64,000 bases of DNA from NCBI RefSeq assembly GCF_004348975.1, contig NZ_SMFP01000001.1, positions 194,701-258,700 of the forward strand. The letters run 5' to 3'. The notes under the pieces were generated by a model. It saw nothing but the letters and a program-made list of their open reading frames with translations. It made no database searches and was not told the origin of the DNA. This document shows, piece after piece, positions 26,919 through 36,197 of this stretch. Position numbers and translations under genes: made by a program. This stretch comes from Antarcticimicrobium sediminis (lineage in GTDB: Bacteria > Pseudomonadota > Alphaproteobacteria > Rhodobacterales > Rhodobacteraceae). Each line of letters begins with the position of its first letter. The first letter of the stretch is position 1.

Positions 26919-28583
26919 CTATCGGGGAATGTTGAACACCTGTCCGGGATAGATCAGGTCGGGGTCACGGATGCGGTCTCGGTTGGCCTCGAACACCCGC
27001 ACATACAACAGCCCCTCGCCATAGCGATCACGCGAGATCGCCCAAAGCGTATCGCCCTTTTGCACCGTCACGGCCCGGATCGCGGGGGCCCCGTTGGTGG
27101 CGCTCGTATCTGGCGCGGGCAGGCGCAGCGCCTCGGGCGGTTCGCGCTTGAACGGGGTTTCCAACCGGCTGACCACCTCGCCCGCCGCATTCACCTCGTC
27201 AAGGCGCAGGATATAGACGCCGGGTTCAACATCTTTGAGCTGACCTTTCCAGCGCCCGTCATCCCCGGCGGCAAGATCCGCGACCACCTCGTTGTCGAGA
27301 TAGACCCGCACCACCGAAAGCACCCCGGCACGCCCCGACAGCAGCACATCGCCCGCTTCGGTATAGCTGATGGTGTCGAGCGCGATCTGGTCCATCACCT
27401 CGGGCTCCGGCGCGGTGGCGGACTGGATCAATTCGACCCCGTCGGCCCCGGCGCGCAACACCGTGACCTGGGTCGCTTGTGGCGCGGGCACCGGGGATAC
27501 GGCGGCGGGGGTGCTGGTAGCCGAAATCGCCGCCTGCGCTGCGGGGGCGGTTGGCGCGGCGGGGTCAGACCCCGCGCCCGTTGCCGGAGCCTGAACCGTG
27601 GATGTGGTCGTAGTAGTGGTCGGGACCGTGGCGGTTGCCGTGACCATTGGTTGCGGTGCCGCTGTGGTTTCGCTGGTTTCCCCGGCCATCGGGTCAGCCC
27701 CGGCGGCCCCCGACTCGGCGGGCGCTGTCGCCGCAGCCGTCTGTTCGGCGGTGGGGATCTTTGCCTCTCCGGCACGGGTCGCCTGTTCAGGTTCAGGCTC
27801 GGCAACCGCGTTCGCGGCAGCGCCTGCGACGTCGGCACCGGTTTGCACGACAGGGGTCTCGACCTGACGCGCGGTCGCGGCAGTTTCAGCCGCTTGAGCG
27901 ACCTGCGGTTCCGGCGCTGGTGCGGATTTCGGTTCCGTTGAGGACCTTGTTTCTGACGCTGTTACTGCCCCTGTATCTGACGCGGGGGGTTCCGCCCCGG
28001 CGGTCAATTCGGCACGCGGCATCGGCGCAAGGATGATCTGATCCTGCGACAGAACGCTTTGCCCATCAAACTCGGCGCGCAGCATCATCACACGCGGCGA
28101 GTCGCTGGGCGGGAGCGTCAGGAAACTGACGAATGCACCATCGCCTGCAACGGTGAACCTGTCGAGTTCGCCCTCGTCGAGCAGCACGATGACGGTGCTT
28201 TCCGGTGCGGCCTTGCCAGCGATCACGGTGGTGCCGTCCGGTTCGACCCGCACCAGATCAAAGCTGGGCGCGGCAAGCGGCACCGTGGTGGACGCGGGGT
28301 CAGAGGCATCGGCCGTCTCGGAAGCGGCCTTGTCGGCCAACTGTTCGGCACTCGGCTCGGCGCTCGGCTCAGTACTCGGCTTTGCGACCTCGGGGGTCGA
28401 CTCTGGCACAGGGGCAGGAGCGATCGCGATTTCAGGCTGTGGCGCGGGATCCGGCGTGGGGCTCACCGTCGGGCCAACCTGTCCGGAGAAATAAATCCAA
28501 CCGCCGATCACCGCCACCACGGCCCCGGCCAAGCCCCCCCAGACCCAGCCAGAAAACCCGTCACTTCCCGATGCAGTTGCCAT
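26919..28583 (-). CDS. Membrane-anchored LysM-domain protein
   Basis: 554 residues. One N-terminal helix (VWGGLAGAVVAVIGGWIYF, about 12-30) is followed by repeated Ala/Pro/Glu/Thr-rich spacers. Two or more Ig-like segments sit between them (PSFDLVRVEPDGTTVIAGKA; GDVLLSGRAGVLSVVRVYLD). The C-terminal LysM domain (VQKGDTLWAISRDRYGEG to PDLIYPGQVFNIP) binds peptidoglycan. The start at 28583 follows a GGAAAG; the open frame begins 57 bp earlier. Probably a periplasmic cell wall protein. Confidence 0.88.
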   Translation of the reverse strand: MATASGSDGFSGWVWGGLAGAVVAVIGGWIYFSGQVGPTVSPTPDPAPQPEIAIAPAPVPESTPEVAKPSTEPSAEPSAEQLADKAASETADASDPASTTVPLAAPSFDLVRVEPDGTTVIAGKAAPESTVIVLLDEGELDRFTVAGDGAFVSFLTLPPSDSPRVMMLRAEFDGQSVLSQDQIILAPMPRAELTAGAEPPASDTGAVTASETRSSTEPKSAPAPEPQVAQAAETAATARQVETPVVQTGADVAGAAANAVAEPEPEQATRAGEAKIPTAEQTAAATAPAESGAAGADPMAGETSETTAAPQPMVTATATVPTTTTTTSTVQAPATGAGSDPAAPTAPAAQAAISATSTPAAVSPVPAPQATQVTVLRAGADGVELIQSATAPEPEVMDQIALDTISYTEAGDVLLSGRAGVLSVVRVYLDNEVVADLAAGDDGRWKGQLKDVEPGVYILRLDEVNAAGEVVSRLETPFKREPPEALRLPAPDTSATNGAPAIRAVTVQKGDTLWAISRDRYGEGLLYVRVFEANRDRIRDPDLIYPGQVFNIPR

Positions 28584-28703
28584 CGCTGTCTTTCCCCCAT
28601 CCGCGAACCTGTCGTTCACGCAGTTGAGCCAACCTATCAATCCGGCTATCAGGGGTCAAAACACGTAACTTACCCCATTTACAAGAGTATGAGAGGCGCA
28701 CCA

Positions 28704-29255
28704 ATGTCCACCAAATCCGTTTGTGTCTATTGTGGCTCACGCGCGGGCGCCCTGCCCGCCTATGCCACAGCCGCCCGCGATCTGGGCACCGCGCTGGCCG
28801 ATCAGGGCTGGCGGCTGGTTTATGGCGCCGGCGATATTGGCCTGATGGGCGAGGTCGCGCGCGCCGCACAGGCCGGGGGCGCCGACACCTTCGGCGTGAT
28901 CCCCGAGCATCTGGTGGCCTGGGAAGTGGGCAAGGTCGACCTGACGCGCTATATCGTGACCCAGACCATGCATGAGCGCAAAAAGGTGATGTTCATGAAC
29001 GCCGATGCGGTGGTGGTGCTGCCGGGCGGGGCGGGATCGCTTGACGAGCTGTTCGAGGTGCTGACATGGCGCCAGCTTGGCCTGCATGACATGCCGATCG
29101 TGATCCTCAACGCCGAAGGCTACTGGACGCCGCTGCGCGCGCTGATCGAGCACGTGATCGATCAGGGCTTTGCCGATGCCTCGCTGGCCGAGTACCTGAC
29201 ATGGGTCGACACGCCGGTGGCCGCCATGGACGCCCTGCGCGAGGCCCTGTCCTGA
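28704..29255 (+). CDS. LOG-family (TIGR00730) protein
   Basis: 183 residues with the LOG signature GGAGSLDELFEVLTWRQLG (PGGxGTxxE type) and an N-terminal VCVYCGSRAG. Family members release free cytokinin-type bases from nucleoside monophosphates or cleave AMP; the bacterial role is often unclear. The ATG at 28704 is preferred; the frame is open far upstream but overlaps the LysM gene. The 3' end overlaps the convergent rarD gene by 94 bp. Confidence 0.9.
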   Translation: MSTKSVCVYCGSRAGALPAYATAARDLGTALADQGWRLVYGAGDIGLMGEVARAAQAGGADTFGVIPEHLVAWEVGKVDLTRYIVTQTMHERKKVMFMNADAVVVLPGGAGSLDELFEVLTWRQLGLHDMPIVILNAEGYWTPLRALIEHVIDQGFADASLAEYLTWVDTPVAAMDALREALS

Positions 29256-30112
29256 CGCAACGACGAGACCGAGAACAGCGCCAGCGCGCACCAGATCATG
29301 CCAAAGGCGATCTGGTGCCAGAAGGTGAACGGCTCGCCAAACACCAGCACGGCGCATAGAAACTGCAACGTCGGGTTCAGGTATTGCAGCACCCCCACCG
29401 TCGCCATCGGTACCCGCCGCGCCGCAAAGCTGAACAGGATCAACGGCAGGGCGGTCAGCGGGCCCGACAGGATCAATAACGCGCTGTCCCAGAGTTCGCG
29501 CCCGAAGGCCCCCTGCCCGCTGCCATGCTGAATCACCAGCATGGTGATACCAATCGGCAGAAAGAACAGGATCTCGATCGTGACCGAGACCATCGGCCCC
29601 ACCGGCAGATATTTCTTGACCGCGCCATATAATCCAAAGGTCGTGGCCAACAGCAGCGATATCCACGGCGCCACGCCCAGCCCCCAGGTCAACCCCATCA
29701 CCGCCAGCGCCGCCAGCCCGACCGCCAGCCATTGCGCCCGCGCCAGCCGCTCGCCAAAGCCGAACCGACCGACCAGCACCGCTACCAGCGGAAAGATGTA
29801 ATAGCCCAGCGATGCCTCGGTCGTATGCCCGATCTGCACCGACAGGATATAAAAGAACCAGTTGATCGAGATCATCGCAGAGGCCAGCGCAAACAGCGCG
29901 ACCCGGCGTCCGTCGCCCAGCGCCGCGCGCAGATCCCCCAGACGGCCACGCAGCGCCAGAATGACGGCGAACAACACGAAGGACCACAGGGTGCGATGCG
30001 CCAGCACCTCCAGCGGCGGAACATGGGAGAGCAGCTTGTAAAACAGCGGCGACAATCCCCAGACCGTACAGGCCCCGATCATCGCCAGAATACCCTTTTG
30101 CATCTCGCTCAT
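29162..30112 (-). CDS. rarD: RarD/EamA-family transporter
   Basis: 316 residues with about ten membrane helices in two EamA repeats. It starts KGILAMIGACTVWGLSPLFYK, and TEASLGYYIFPLVAVL and GVLQYLNPTLQFLCAVLV are typical of RarD. The transported compound is not known. The last 30 residues (after SVSSLRQDRAS) are polar and lie antisense to the LOG gene's 3' end. Confidence 0.88.
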   Translation of the reverse strand: MSEMQKGILAMIGACTVWGLSPLFYKLLSHVPPLEVLAHRTLWSFVLFAVILALRGRLGDLRAALGDGRRVALFALASAMISINWFFYILSVQIGHTTEASLGYYIFPLVAVLVGRFGFGERLARAQWLAVGLAALAVMGLTWGLGVAPWISLLLATTFGLYGAVKKYLPVGPMVSVTIEILFFLPIGITMLVIQHGSGQGAFGRELWDSALLILSGPLTALPLILFSFAARRVPMATVGVLQYLNPTLQFLCAVLVFGEPFTFWHQIAFGMIWCALALFSVSSLRQDRASRRASMAATGVSTHVRYSASEASAKP

Positions 30113-30263
30113 GCTGCCCGCCTTTGTTCAGATCGCGCCGGATCGTCTCTGCACGGAGGCTTTGACTGCGGGCAAGTCAGCCCAGCGACTGCCCCTTTGA
30201 TCGGCCCGGGTAAACTGGCGGACGGACGGGCGACACGCAAGAACAGACCCATGATCAGAGCGG

Positions 30264-30297
30264 ATGAAAAAGAAACGCCCGACCAATTGGCCGGGCG
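30264..30297 (-). terminator. Intrinsic terminator of sodB
   Basis: On the minus strand the stem CGCCCGGCC/GGTCGGGCG (one mismatch or wobble, AATT loop) is followed by TTTCTTTTTC. It lies about 50 bp past the sodB stop. Confidence 0.7.
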
Positions 30298-30346
30298 CGA
30301 TGCTTGGGCGGAGGCGGGGCGGCTAAAGCCCTGCCTCCCGGTCTGC

Positions 30347-30949
30347 TCACTTCATGCGCGAGGCGACGTTTTCCCAGTTCACAAGGTTGTTCAGGAAGTT
30401 GTCGAGGTAGGCCGGACGCTTGTTGCGGAAGTCGATGTAATAGGAATGTTCCCACACATCGCAGCCCAGCAGCGCGGTCTGGCCAAAGCACAGCGGGTTG
30501 ACGCCGTTCTCGGTCTTGGTCACGGCAAGCGCGCCATCGGCGTTCTGCACCAGCCAAGCCCAGCCCGAGCCGAACTGACCGGCACCGGCGGCGGCAAACT
30601 GCGACTTGAACTCATCGACCGACCCGAAGGATTCGGTCAGGGCCTTTTCCAATGCACCCGGCATGGCGATGCCGCCCGGGCCCATCATTTCCCAGAACTG
30701 GCTGTGGTTCCAGTGCTGCGAGGCGTTGTTGAAGATGCCGTTCTGGGCAACCGCGCCGGACTGATAGGTGCCCTTGATGACATCTTCCAGCGACTTGCTT
30801 TCCCACTCGGTCCCGGCAATCAGCTTGTTGCCGTTGTCGACATAGGCCTTGTGGTGCAAGTCGTGGTGATATTCCAGCGTTTCCGCCGACATGCCCTTGG
30901 ATGCCAGCGCGTCATGTGCATAAGGAAGATCGGGTAGTTCAAAAGCCAT
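30347..30949 (-). CDS. sodB: Iron superoxide dismutase
   Basis: 200 residues. The metal ligands are His in EYHHDLHHKAYV, His in QHWNHSQFW, and Asp and His in DVWEHSYYIDFRN. GAGQFGSGWAWLV and the NGIFNNASQHWNHS region favour the Fe-type family. It removes cytosolic superoxide. A single gene with its own terminator. Confidence 0.94.
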   Translation of the reverse strand: MAFELPDLPYAHDALASKGMSAETLEYHHDLHHKAYVDNGNKLIAGTEWESKSLEDVIKGTYQSGAVAQNGIFNNASQHWNHSQFWEMMGPGGIAMPGALEKALTESFGSVDEFKSQFAAAGAGQFGSGWAWLVQNADGALAVTKTENGVNPLCFGQTALLGCDVWEHSYYIDFRNKRPAYLDNFLNNLVNWENVASRMK

Positions 30950-31074
30950 TTTGGACCCCTGCTGATTGAGTTACGTTTCCCCATTGTACATGCGTCCCTG
31001 TCGCAGGCAGGTCAAGGGCCATGAGGGCAAAAGCCCCCGCCGGGGACGCGGGCAAACAAAAGGAAAACAGGCAA

Positions 31075-31839
31075 ATGCTGACGCGACTACGCAAGGCGAT
31101 CTATCGGGCGCGCGGGCACTATGCCGGGTCGCTGGGCGGTGTGGCGTTCCGGCTCGACCCCTATCACAGCAAGTTCTGGCGCCGCGCCGGGGCGGGCGCA
31201 TGGGAGCCGGAAACCTTTGCCACGCTCGACAGCTATCTGGGGCCAGAGCAGGATTATATCGACATCGGGGCCTGGATCGGGCCCACGGTGCTTTATGCCG
31301 CGACAAGGGCGCGTCACGTCTGGGCGTTCGAGCCCGACGCCACCGCGTTCCGTCATCTGGCCTGGAACATCGAACTGAACGGTCTGCGCAATATCAGCGC
31401 CCTGCCCGTCGCCCTGTCAGATCACACCGGCATCGCCCGGATGGCCAGTTTCGGCGGCGAGCCGGGCGACAGCATGACCAGCCTGCTGAACGCCGAGGCA
31501 GCCGGCGGCAGTGACGTGGTGACGCTGGATTGGGCCGCCTTTGTCGCAAGCGCGGATCTGTCCGCCGTTTCGCTGGTCAAGATGGATGTGGAGGGGGCGG
31601 AGTTCGCCCTGTTGCCCGCCCTGCTGCCGTGGCTCAAGGCGCAGCGCCCGGCGCTCTACCTCTCGACCCATGCTCCCTATCTGGCAGCAGAGGAGCGGGC
31701 AGCACGGATGGCTGATCTGGCCGAGGGGCTGTCCTTCTATGCCAATTGCCAAGACGAAAGCGGCGCGCCTGTGACGGCGGCGGAGTTCACCACGCAATCC
31801 GCGCAAGAGCGGTTCCGGACCTTTCTGTTCACCGGTTAA
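31075..31839 (+). CDS. FkbM-family methyltransferase
   Basis: 254 residues. The SAM-binding motif DIGAWIGPTVLYAA is near residue 62, the acidic ribose ligand is in AFEPDA, and the C-terminal KMDVEGAEFALLP motif is typical of FkbM enzymes, which methylate oxygen on sugars or other small molecules. The ATG at 31075 follows AAGGAAAAC; an earlier in-frame ATG at 31021 lacks a ribosome site. The gene stands alone, so the substrate is unknown. Confidence 0.85.
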   Translation: MLTRLRKAIYRARGHYAGSLGGVAFRLDPYHSKFWRRAGAGAWEPETFATLDSYLGPEQDYIDIGAWIGPTVLYAATRARHVWAFEPDATAFRHLAWNIELNGLRNISALPVALSDHTGIARMASFGGEPGDSMTSLLNAEAAGGSDVVTLDWAAFVASADLSAVSLVKMDVEGAEFALLPALLPWLKAQRPALYLSTHAPYLAAEERAARMADLAEGLSFYANCQDESGAPVTAAEFTTQSAQERFRTFLFTG

Positions 31840-31875
31840 GGCGTCAGGAAACGCCGAGCCCTGCCCGCCAAGGCG

Positions 31876-32466
31876 TCAATAGACGCCAACCGATGCCCCC
31901 GGCCTTGCTGCGTCTTTCAGCAGGTCAAAGGCATAGGCGGCGACCGAGCGGAAACAGATTACGCGAAAGCTCTGGTCCGGCTCCATCCAGAACGCGGCGG
32001 CGATCTGGGCCATGCGGGTGCGCCGGATCATGCCCGGGGTAAAGGCCTCGGGCGAAAGATCCACCGGGCACAGCTTTCCCAATACCTCGCGCGCACCGAG
32101 GCCGGACACGGAAAACAGCGCGCGGGCGTCCGAGACGTTGACCGCCAACGCAGGGGCATCGCCCAGCGCGGCGTTCACCTTGTCCAACACCGCCCCGACC
32201 TCGCCGTAAGGGCAGAGCAACAACAGCTCGTCCGGCGACATCCAAAGCGCCATGCCACTTTTGCCCTGCGTTCCCTGACGCAAAGCGGGCAGTTTCGCGC
32301 CGGTGGCGGCGGTGACGGCGGCCTTGACCGGCTTGGAGGCGAGATCGCCGCGCAGGGTGATCATGCCCTGCAGCCCGGCCTCTTCGATGTGGGCCAGCCC
32401 GTCAAAGCGGGCACCGGGCAGTGCGCTGATGGGGGCGCTGATGGGCGCGTTCATGGGTTCAGGCAT
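31876..32466 (-). CDS. soxG: Sarcosine oxidase subunit gamma
   Basis: 196 residues. The protein resembles the T-protein-like fold of SoxG: DGLAHIEEAGLQGMITLRGD, WMSPDELLLLCP and NVSDARALFSVSG. It is the smallest of the catalytic-complex subunits in family order soxBDAG and the last in this operon. The start at 32466 overlaps the soxA 3' end by 8 bp; the open frame extends upstream inside soxA in the wrong frame for a real protein. Confidence 0.9.
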   Translation of the reverse strand: MPEPMNAPISAPISALPGARFDGLAHIEEAGLQGMITLRGDLASKPVKAAVTAATGAKLPALRQGTQGKSGMALWMSPDELLLLCPYGEVGAVLDKVNAALGDAPALAVNVSDARALFSVSGLGAREVLGKLCPVDLSPEAFTPGMIRRTRMAQIAAAFWMEPDQSFRVICFRSVAAYAFDLLKDAARPGASVGVY

Positions 32467-35400
32467 TCTGCTTCTCCCCGTCCTTGTCGTAAAAGACCGG
32501 ATCGACGATCTTGGCCTTGTGGATCTTGCCGTCGGTGCCGGGAAACTCCAGCATCTCGCCCATGCGGTCCGGCCCGTGCAGCACCAGCCCCATGGCGATG
32601 CCCCGGCCCAGCGTCGGCGAATGATAGGTCGAGGTGACCCGGCCTTGGGTGTTGCGCTGGCCATTGGCATTCACCCCTTCGGCCACCGCATAGGCCCCAT
32701 CGGGCAGCACGCCGCCGTCCTCGGTTTCCAGCCCCACCAGCTTCCAGCGGGTCGGGTCACTCATGTGGCTGCGCGCCTGCGCCCGTTTGCCAAGGTAATC
32801 CTCTTTCTTCTTCGAGATCGCCCAGTTCAGCCCCAGATCCTGCGGGATCACGGTGCCGTCGGTCTCGTCCCCGATCATGATGAACCCTTTTTCGGCGCGC
32901 ATGATGTGCAGCGCCTCGGTGCCATAGGGCATCACCCCGAACGCCGCGCCCGCCTGCATCAACCGGTCCCAAAGCGCGCGGCCCTCACCCGCGCGCACGG
33001 CGATTTCATAGCTGAGTTCGCCCGAGAACGAGATCCGATAGATCCGCGCCGCAATGCCGCCCAGCGTACCATCGGCCCAGGTCATGAACGGCAGCGCCTC
33101 TTTGCTCACGTCCATGCCGCCCAGCGCTTCCAGCACCTGCCGCGCCTTGGGGCCGACCACGGCGATCTGCGCGAACTGCTCGGTCACATTGGCGGTATAG
33201 ACCTTCCAGTCCCACCATTCGGTTTGCAGCCATTCTTCCATATGGGCATGGATATGCTCGGCCCCGCCGGTGGTGGTGTGGCACAGGAAGGTCTGCTCGT
33301 CGATCCGCGCCACCACGCCATCGTCGATCAGAAAGCCGTTTTCCGAACACATCAGCCCATAGCGGCATTTGCCCGGTTTCAGCGTGCTCATCATATTGGT
33401 GTAAAGCATGTCGAGGAAACGGCCCGCGTCCGGCCCCTTGACGATGATCTTGCCCAACGTGGAGGCATCAAGCAGCCCAACGGCTTGCCGGGTGTTGGTC
33501 ACCTCGCGCATCACCGCGTCATGGGTGGTTTCGCCCGGCTGCGGATAGGCATAGGGGCGACGCCACTGGCCGACCGGCTCCCACTCAGCGCCATGGGTTT
33601 CGTGCCAGTCCTGCATCGGGGTGCGGCGCAGCGGCTGAAACAGCGCGTCGCGGGCATCGCCCGCCATCGCCCCGAAGGAGATCGGCGTATAGGGCGGGCG
33701 GAAGGTGGTGGTGCCAACCGTCGGAATCGCCGCATCCAAAGCCCCGGCAAGGGTGGCGAGCCCGTTGATATTGCTCAGCTTGCCCTGATCCGTCGCCATG
33801 CCCAACGTGGTATAGCGCTTGGTATGTTCGACGCTTTCATACCCCTCGCGCGCGGCGAGTTGCACGTCAGAGACCTTCACGTCGTTCTGGTAATCCAGCC
33901 AAGCCTTCATCCGCAGCTCGATCCCGGCATTGCGCGGCATCAGCCAGACCGGGGCAAGCGGCGATTCCTCAGCCGTGCTGCCCTGCGGTGCCGTGCTGCG
34001 TTTCACCTTGAACCCGACCGCCTTGGCGGCGGATTTGCCCGAGGCATCGGCATCGACAAGCGCCGCATCCAGCGCCAACGCGCCATTGGCCGCGCCCGCG
34101 GCAAGGACAAAGGGCTGCCCGTCGGCCCCGGTGGGCGCGCGCGCCGCGTCCGGGCGGAACATCGCCCCGGCCTCGTCCCATGTCAGCTTGCCGCCGCAAT
34201 GGGACCACAGATGCACCACGGGAGACCAGCCGCCCGACATGGCGAGTGCGTCGCAGGCGATCTCTTCCAGTGCGTTGCCCTGCCCCTCTTGCGCGCAGAT
34301 CGCGACCTTGGTCACACGCTTGCCGCCCGAAACCTTGGCGATGGCGCGCCCGCAATCAATGCGGATGCCCAGCGCCCGTGCCTCTTCCATCAGCGCGCCA
34401 CCGCCAGCACTGCGCGCGTCCAGCACCCGCAGCACGGTAATGCCGGCCTGTTTCAACGCGATGGCTGTGCGATAGGCGTCGTCGTTATTGGTGACGACCA
34501 CGACCTTCTGCCCCGGCGCAACCCCGAAATTGACCACATAGTCGCGCATCGCCGAAGCCAGCATCACGCCGGGCACATCATTGCCGGCAAAGGACAGCGG
34601 CCTTTCGATCGCGCCGGTGGCGGTGATCACCTGTTTGGCGCGGATCCGCCACAGCCGATGGCGCGGCCCCTCGCCCCCCGGCGCATGGTCGCTCAACCGC
34701 TCGTAGCCCAGCACATAACCGTGGTCATAGACCCCCGCGCCCATGCAGCGCGCGCGCAGGGTGACGTTGGGCATGGATTTCAGCGCCGCGAGGGTCTGCG
34801 CGATCCAGTCCTCGGGCGACATCCCATCGATCTCGCCGCCATCAACCGGGGCACGACCACCCCAATGGGCGCCCTGTTCGACCAGCAGCACCTTGGCACC
34901 GCTCTCGGCGGCGGATTTCGCAGCCGCCAACCCGGCCACACCACCGCCGATCACCACCACGTCGGCGAAGAAATAGAAATGCTCATAGCTGTCGGCGTCG
35001 CGTTCTTTCGGCGCCTTCCCGAGTCCGGCGGACTGGCGGATGAACGGCTCGTAAATGTGTTTCCAGAACGGGCGGGGATGGATGAAGGTCTTGTAATAGA
35101 ACCCCGCCGGAAGGAAGCGGGCAAAGGCGCTGTTCACCGCGCCGACGTCAAACTCCAGACTGGGCCAGTGGTTCTGGCTGTCGGCGCTCAACCCGTCAAA
35201 CAACTCGGTCGTGGTGGCGCGCTGGTTCGGCTCGAACCGCGCCCCCTGCCCCAGCCCGACCAGCGCGTTCGGCTCTTCCGCGCCGCTTGCCACAATGCCG
35301 CGCGGGCGGTGATATTTGAACGAGCGCCCGACCAGCATCTGATCGTTGGCCAGCAGCGCCGAGGCCAGCGTGTCACCGGCAAAGCCGGTCAGGGACTTGC

Positions 35401-35470
35401 CGTTAAAGGTGAACCGGACGGGACGGGCGCGGTCGATCAGGCGACCCCCTGTGGCGACGCGTGTGCTCAT
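32459..35470 (-). CDS. soxA: Sarcosine oxidase subunit alpha
   Basis: 1003 residues. The N-terminal ferredoxin-like part (RFTFNGKSLTGFAGDTLASALLA) leads to an FAD/NAD Rossmann domain with VIGGGVAGLAAAKSAAESG. The C-terminal half is an aminomethyltransferase (GcvT)-like domain that passes the methyl group to tetrahydrofolate. The complex oxidises sarcosine to glycine. The ATG at 35470 matches the family start; an upstream ATG is at 35488. Downstream of soxD and overlapping soxG. Confidence 0.95.
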   Translation of the reverse strand: MSTRVATGGRLIDRARPVRFTFNGKSLTGFAGDTLASALLANDQMLVGRSFKYHRPRGIVASGAEEPNALVGLGQGARFEPNQRATTTELFDGLSADSQNHWPSLEFDVGAVNSAFARFLPAGFYYKTFIHPRPFWKHIYEPFIRQSAGLGKAPKERDADSYEHFYFFADVVVIGGGVAGLAAAKSAAESGAKVLLVEQGAHWGGRAPVDGGEIDGMSPEDWIAQTLAALKSMPNVTLRARCMGAGVYDHGYVLGYERLSDHAPGGEGPRHRLWRIRAKQVITATGAIERPLSFAGNDVPGVMLASAMRDYVVNFGVAPGQKVVVVTNNDDAYRTAIALKQAGITVLRVLDARSAGGGALMEEARALGIRIDCGRAIAKVSGGKRVTKVAICAQEGQGNALEEIACDALAMSGGWSPVVHLWSHCGGKLTWDEAGAMFRPDAARAPTGADGQPFVLAAGAANGALALDAALVDADASGKSAAKAVGFKVKRSTAPQGSTAEESPLAPVWLMPRNAGIELRMKAWLDYQNDVKVSDVQLAAREGYESVEHTKRYTTLGMATDQGKLSNINGLATLAGALDAAIPTVGTTTFRPPYTPISFGAMAGDARDALFQPLRRTPMQDWHETHGAEWEPVGQWRRPYAYPQPGETTHDAVMREVTNTRQAVGLLDASTLGKIIVKGPDAGRFLDMLYTNMMSTLKPGKCRYGLMCSENGFLIDDGVVARIDEQTFLCHTTTGGAEHIHAHMEEWLQTEWWDWKVYTANVTEQFAQIAVVGPKARQVLEALGGMDVSKEALPFMTWADGTLGGIAARIYRISFSGELSYEIAVRAGEGRALWDRLMQAGAAFGVMPYGTEALHIMRAEKGFIMIGDETDGTVIPQDLGLNWAISKKKEDYLGKRAQARSHMSDPTRWKLVGLETEDGGVLPDGAYAVAEGVNANGQRNTQGRVTSTYHSPTLGRGIAMGLVLHGPDRMGEMLEFPGTDGKIHKAKIVDPVFYDKDGEKQNA

Positions 35471-35507
35471 GCCGAGACCCTTTCGCACGGGGCGACGGGC
35501 GCCCTAT

Positions 35508-35529
35508 GAGTATTTGCAACAAGAAGAAG
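35508..35529. repeat. Dispersed intergenic motif, copy 1
   Basis: A 22-bp motif starting GAGTATTTG and ending CAAGAAGAAG lies between soxD and soxA. It agrees at 19 of 22 positions with a second copy at 39647-39668. Similar motifs are scattered between genes in related genomes, as I recall. Confidence 0.55.
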
Positions 35530-35531
35530 GG

Positions 35532-35861
35532 TCATGCGAAGTCCCTCCATGTCCAGCCGGGGCGTTTGGCGGTGATCGCCGCGCAGATCGCCTTTGGCGG
35601 CGTTGTGGTCTGGGCGGAATAGGTGCCGAACACCTCCAACGTTATGGTGCAGCGCGCGGCATGGAACCACTTGCCGCAGCCATTGGCATGGCGCCAGCGT
35701 TCGAAATGCACCCCCTTGGGGTTCTCGCGGGCGAAGATATAGTCGCGGAACTCCTCGTCCGAGGCACCGGGGCCGAAGCGTTTGACATGGGCCTCGCCGC
35801 CGGCGGCGAATTCGGTTTCCTCGGCGGTGACGCCGCAACAGGGACAGGTGAGGATCAGCAT
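35532..35861 (-). CDS. soxD: Sarcosine oxidase subunit delta
   Basis: 109 residues. The N-terminal CPCC and the later CGKWFHAARCTIT supply the cysteines and histidine that bind zinc in SoxD. KRFGPGASDEEFRDYIFARENPKG is diagnostic of the family. It lies between a TfoX-like gene (3 bp upstream) and soxA. Confidence 0.94.
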   Translation of the reverse strand: MLILTCPCCGVTAEETEFAAGGEAHVKRFGPGASDEEFRDYIFARENPKGVHFERWRHANGCGKWFHAARCTITLEVFGTYSAQTTTPPKAICAAITAKRPGWTWRDFA

Positions 35862-35864
35862 GGG

Positions 35865-36197
35865 CTATTCCTTTGGCGGCAGGCTGGCGGTGAACGCCAG
35901 CGCGATCTCGGTGAGTTTCAGGCGGGTGGCGTCCTCGGTAAAACCGTCCTCATCGAGGCGGACAAAGCCGCCCATCTGACGGCCCCCCATGACCATCGGG
36001 TCGGTGCCGGGCAGCGCTCGCGCCGTAGCCTCGTTCGGCTTGCCGACGCGATAAAACGCGCCATCCTTGCCAAGACCGGCGATCATGTTGCCATACAACA
36101 GCAGGCAGATGCCGCCGAACATCTTTTTCTCGGACAGGCCCGGTTCGACCCCCAGATCGGCGCGCATGGTTTCGGCCATGTGTTCAGAGTAGGCCAT
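35865..36197 (-). CDS. TfoX/Sxy N-terminal domain protein
   Basis: 110 residues, a single TfoX N-terminal domain: MAYSEHMAETMRADL and SEKKMFGGICLLLYGNMIAG. In gamma-proteobacteria TfoX switches on competence genes; short stand-alone copies elsewhere have no proven role. The ATG overlaps the soxB stop (ATGA), and soxD follows 3 bp later, so it is a genuine member of the sarcosine oxidase operon here, which is unusual. Confidence 0.88.
   Translation of the reverse strand: MAYSEHMAETMRADLGVEPGLSEKKMFGGICLLLYGNMIAGLGKDGAFYRVGKPNEATARALPGTDPMVMGGRQMGGFVRLDEDGFTEDATRLKLTEIALAFTASLPPKE

Noticed and set aside
32303-35509. 1068-codon plus-strand frame
   Set aside because: Antisense shadow of soxA/soxG; long only because GC-rich genes leave other frames open.
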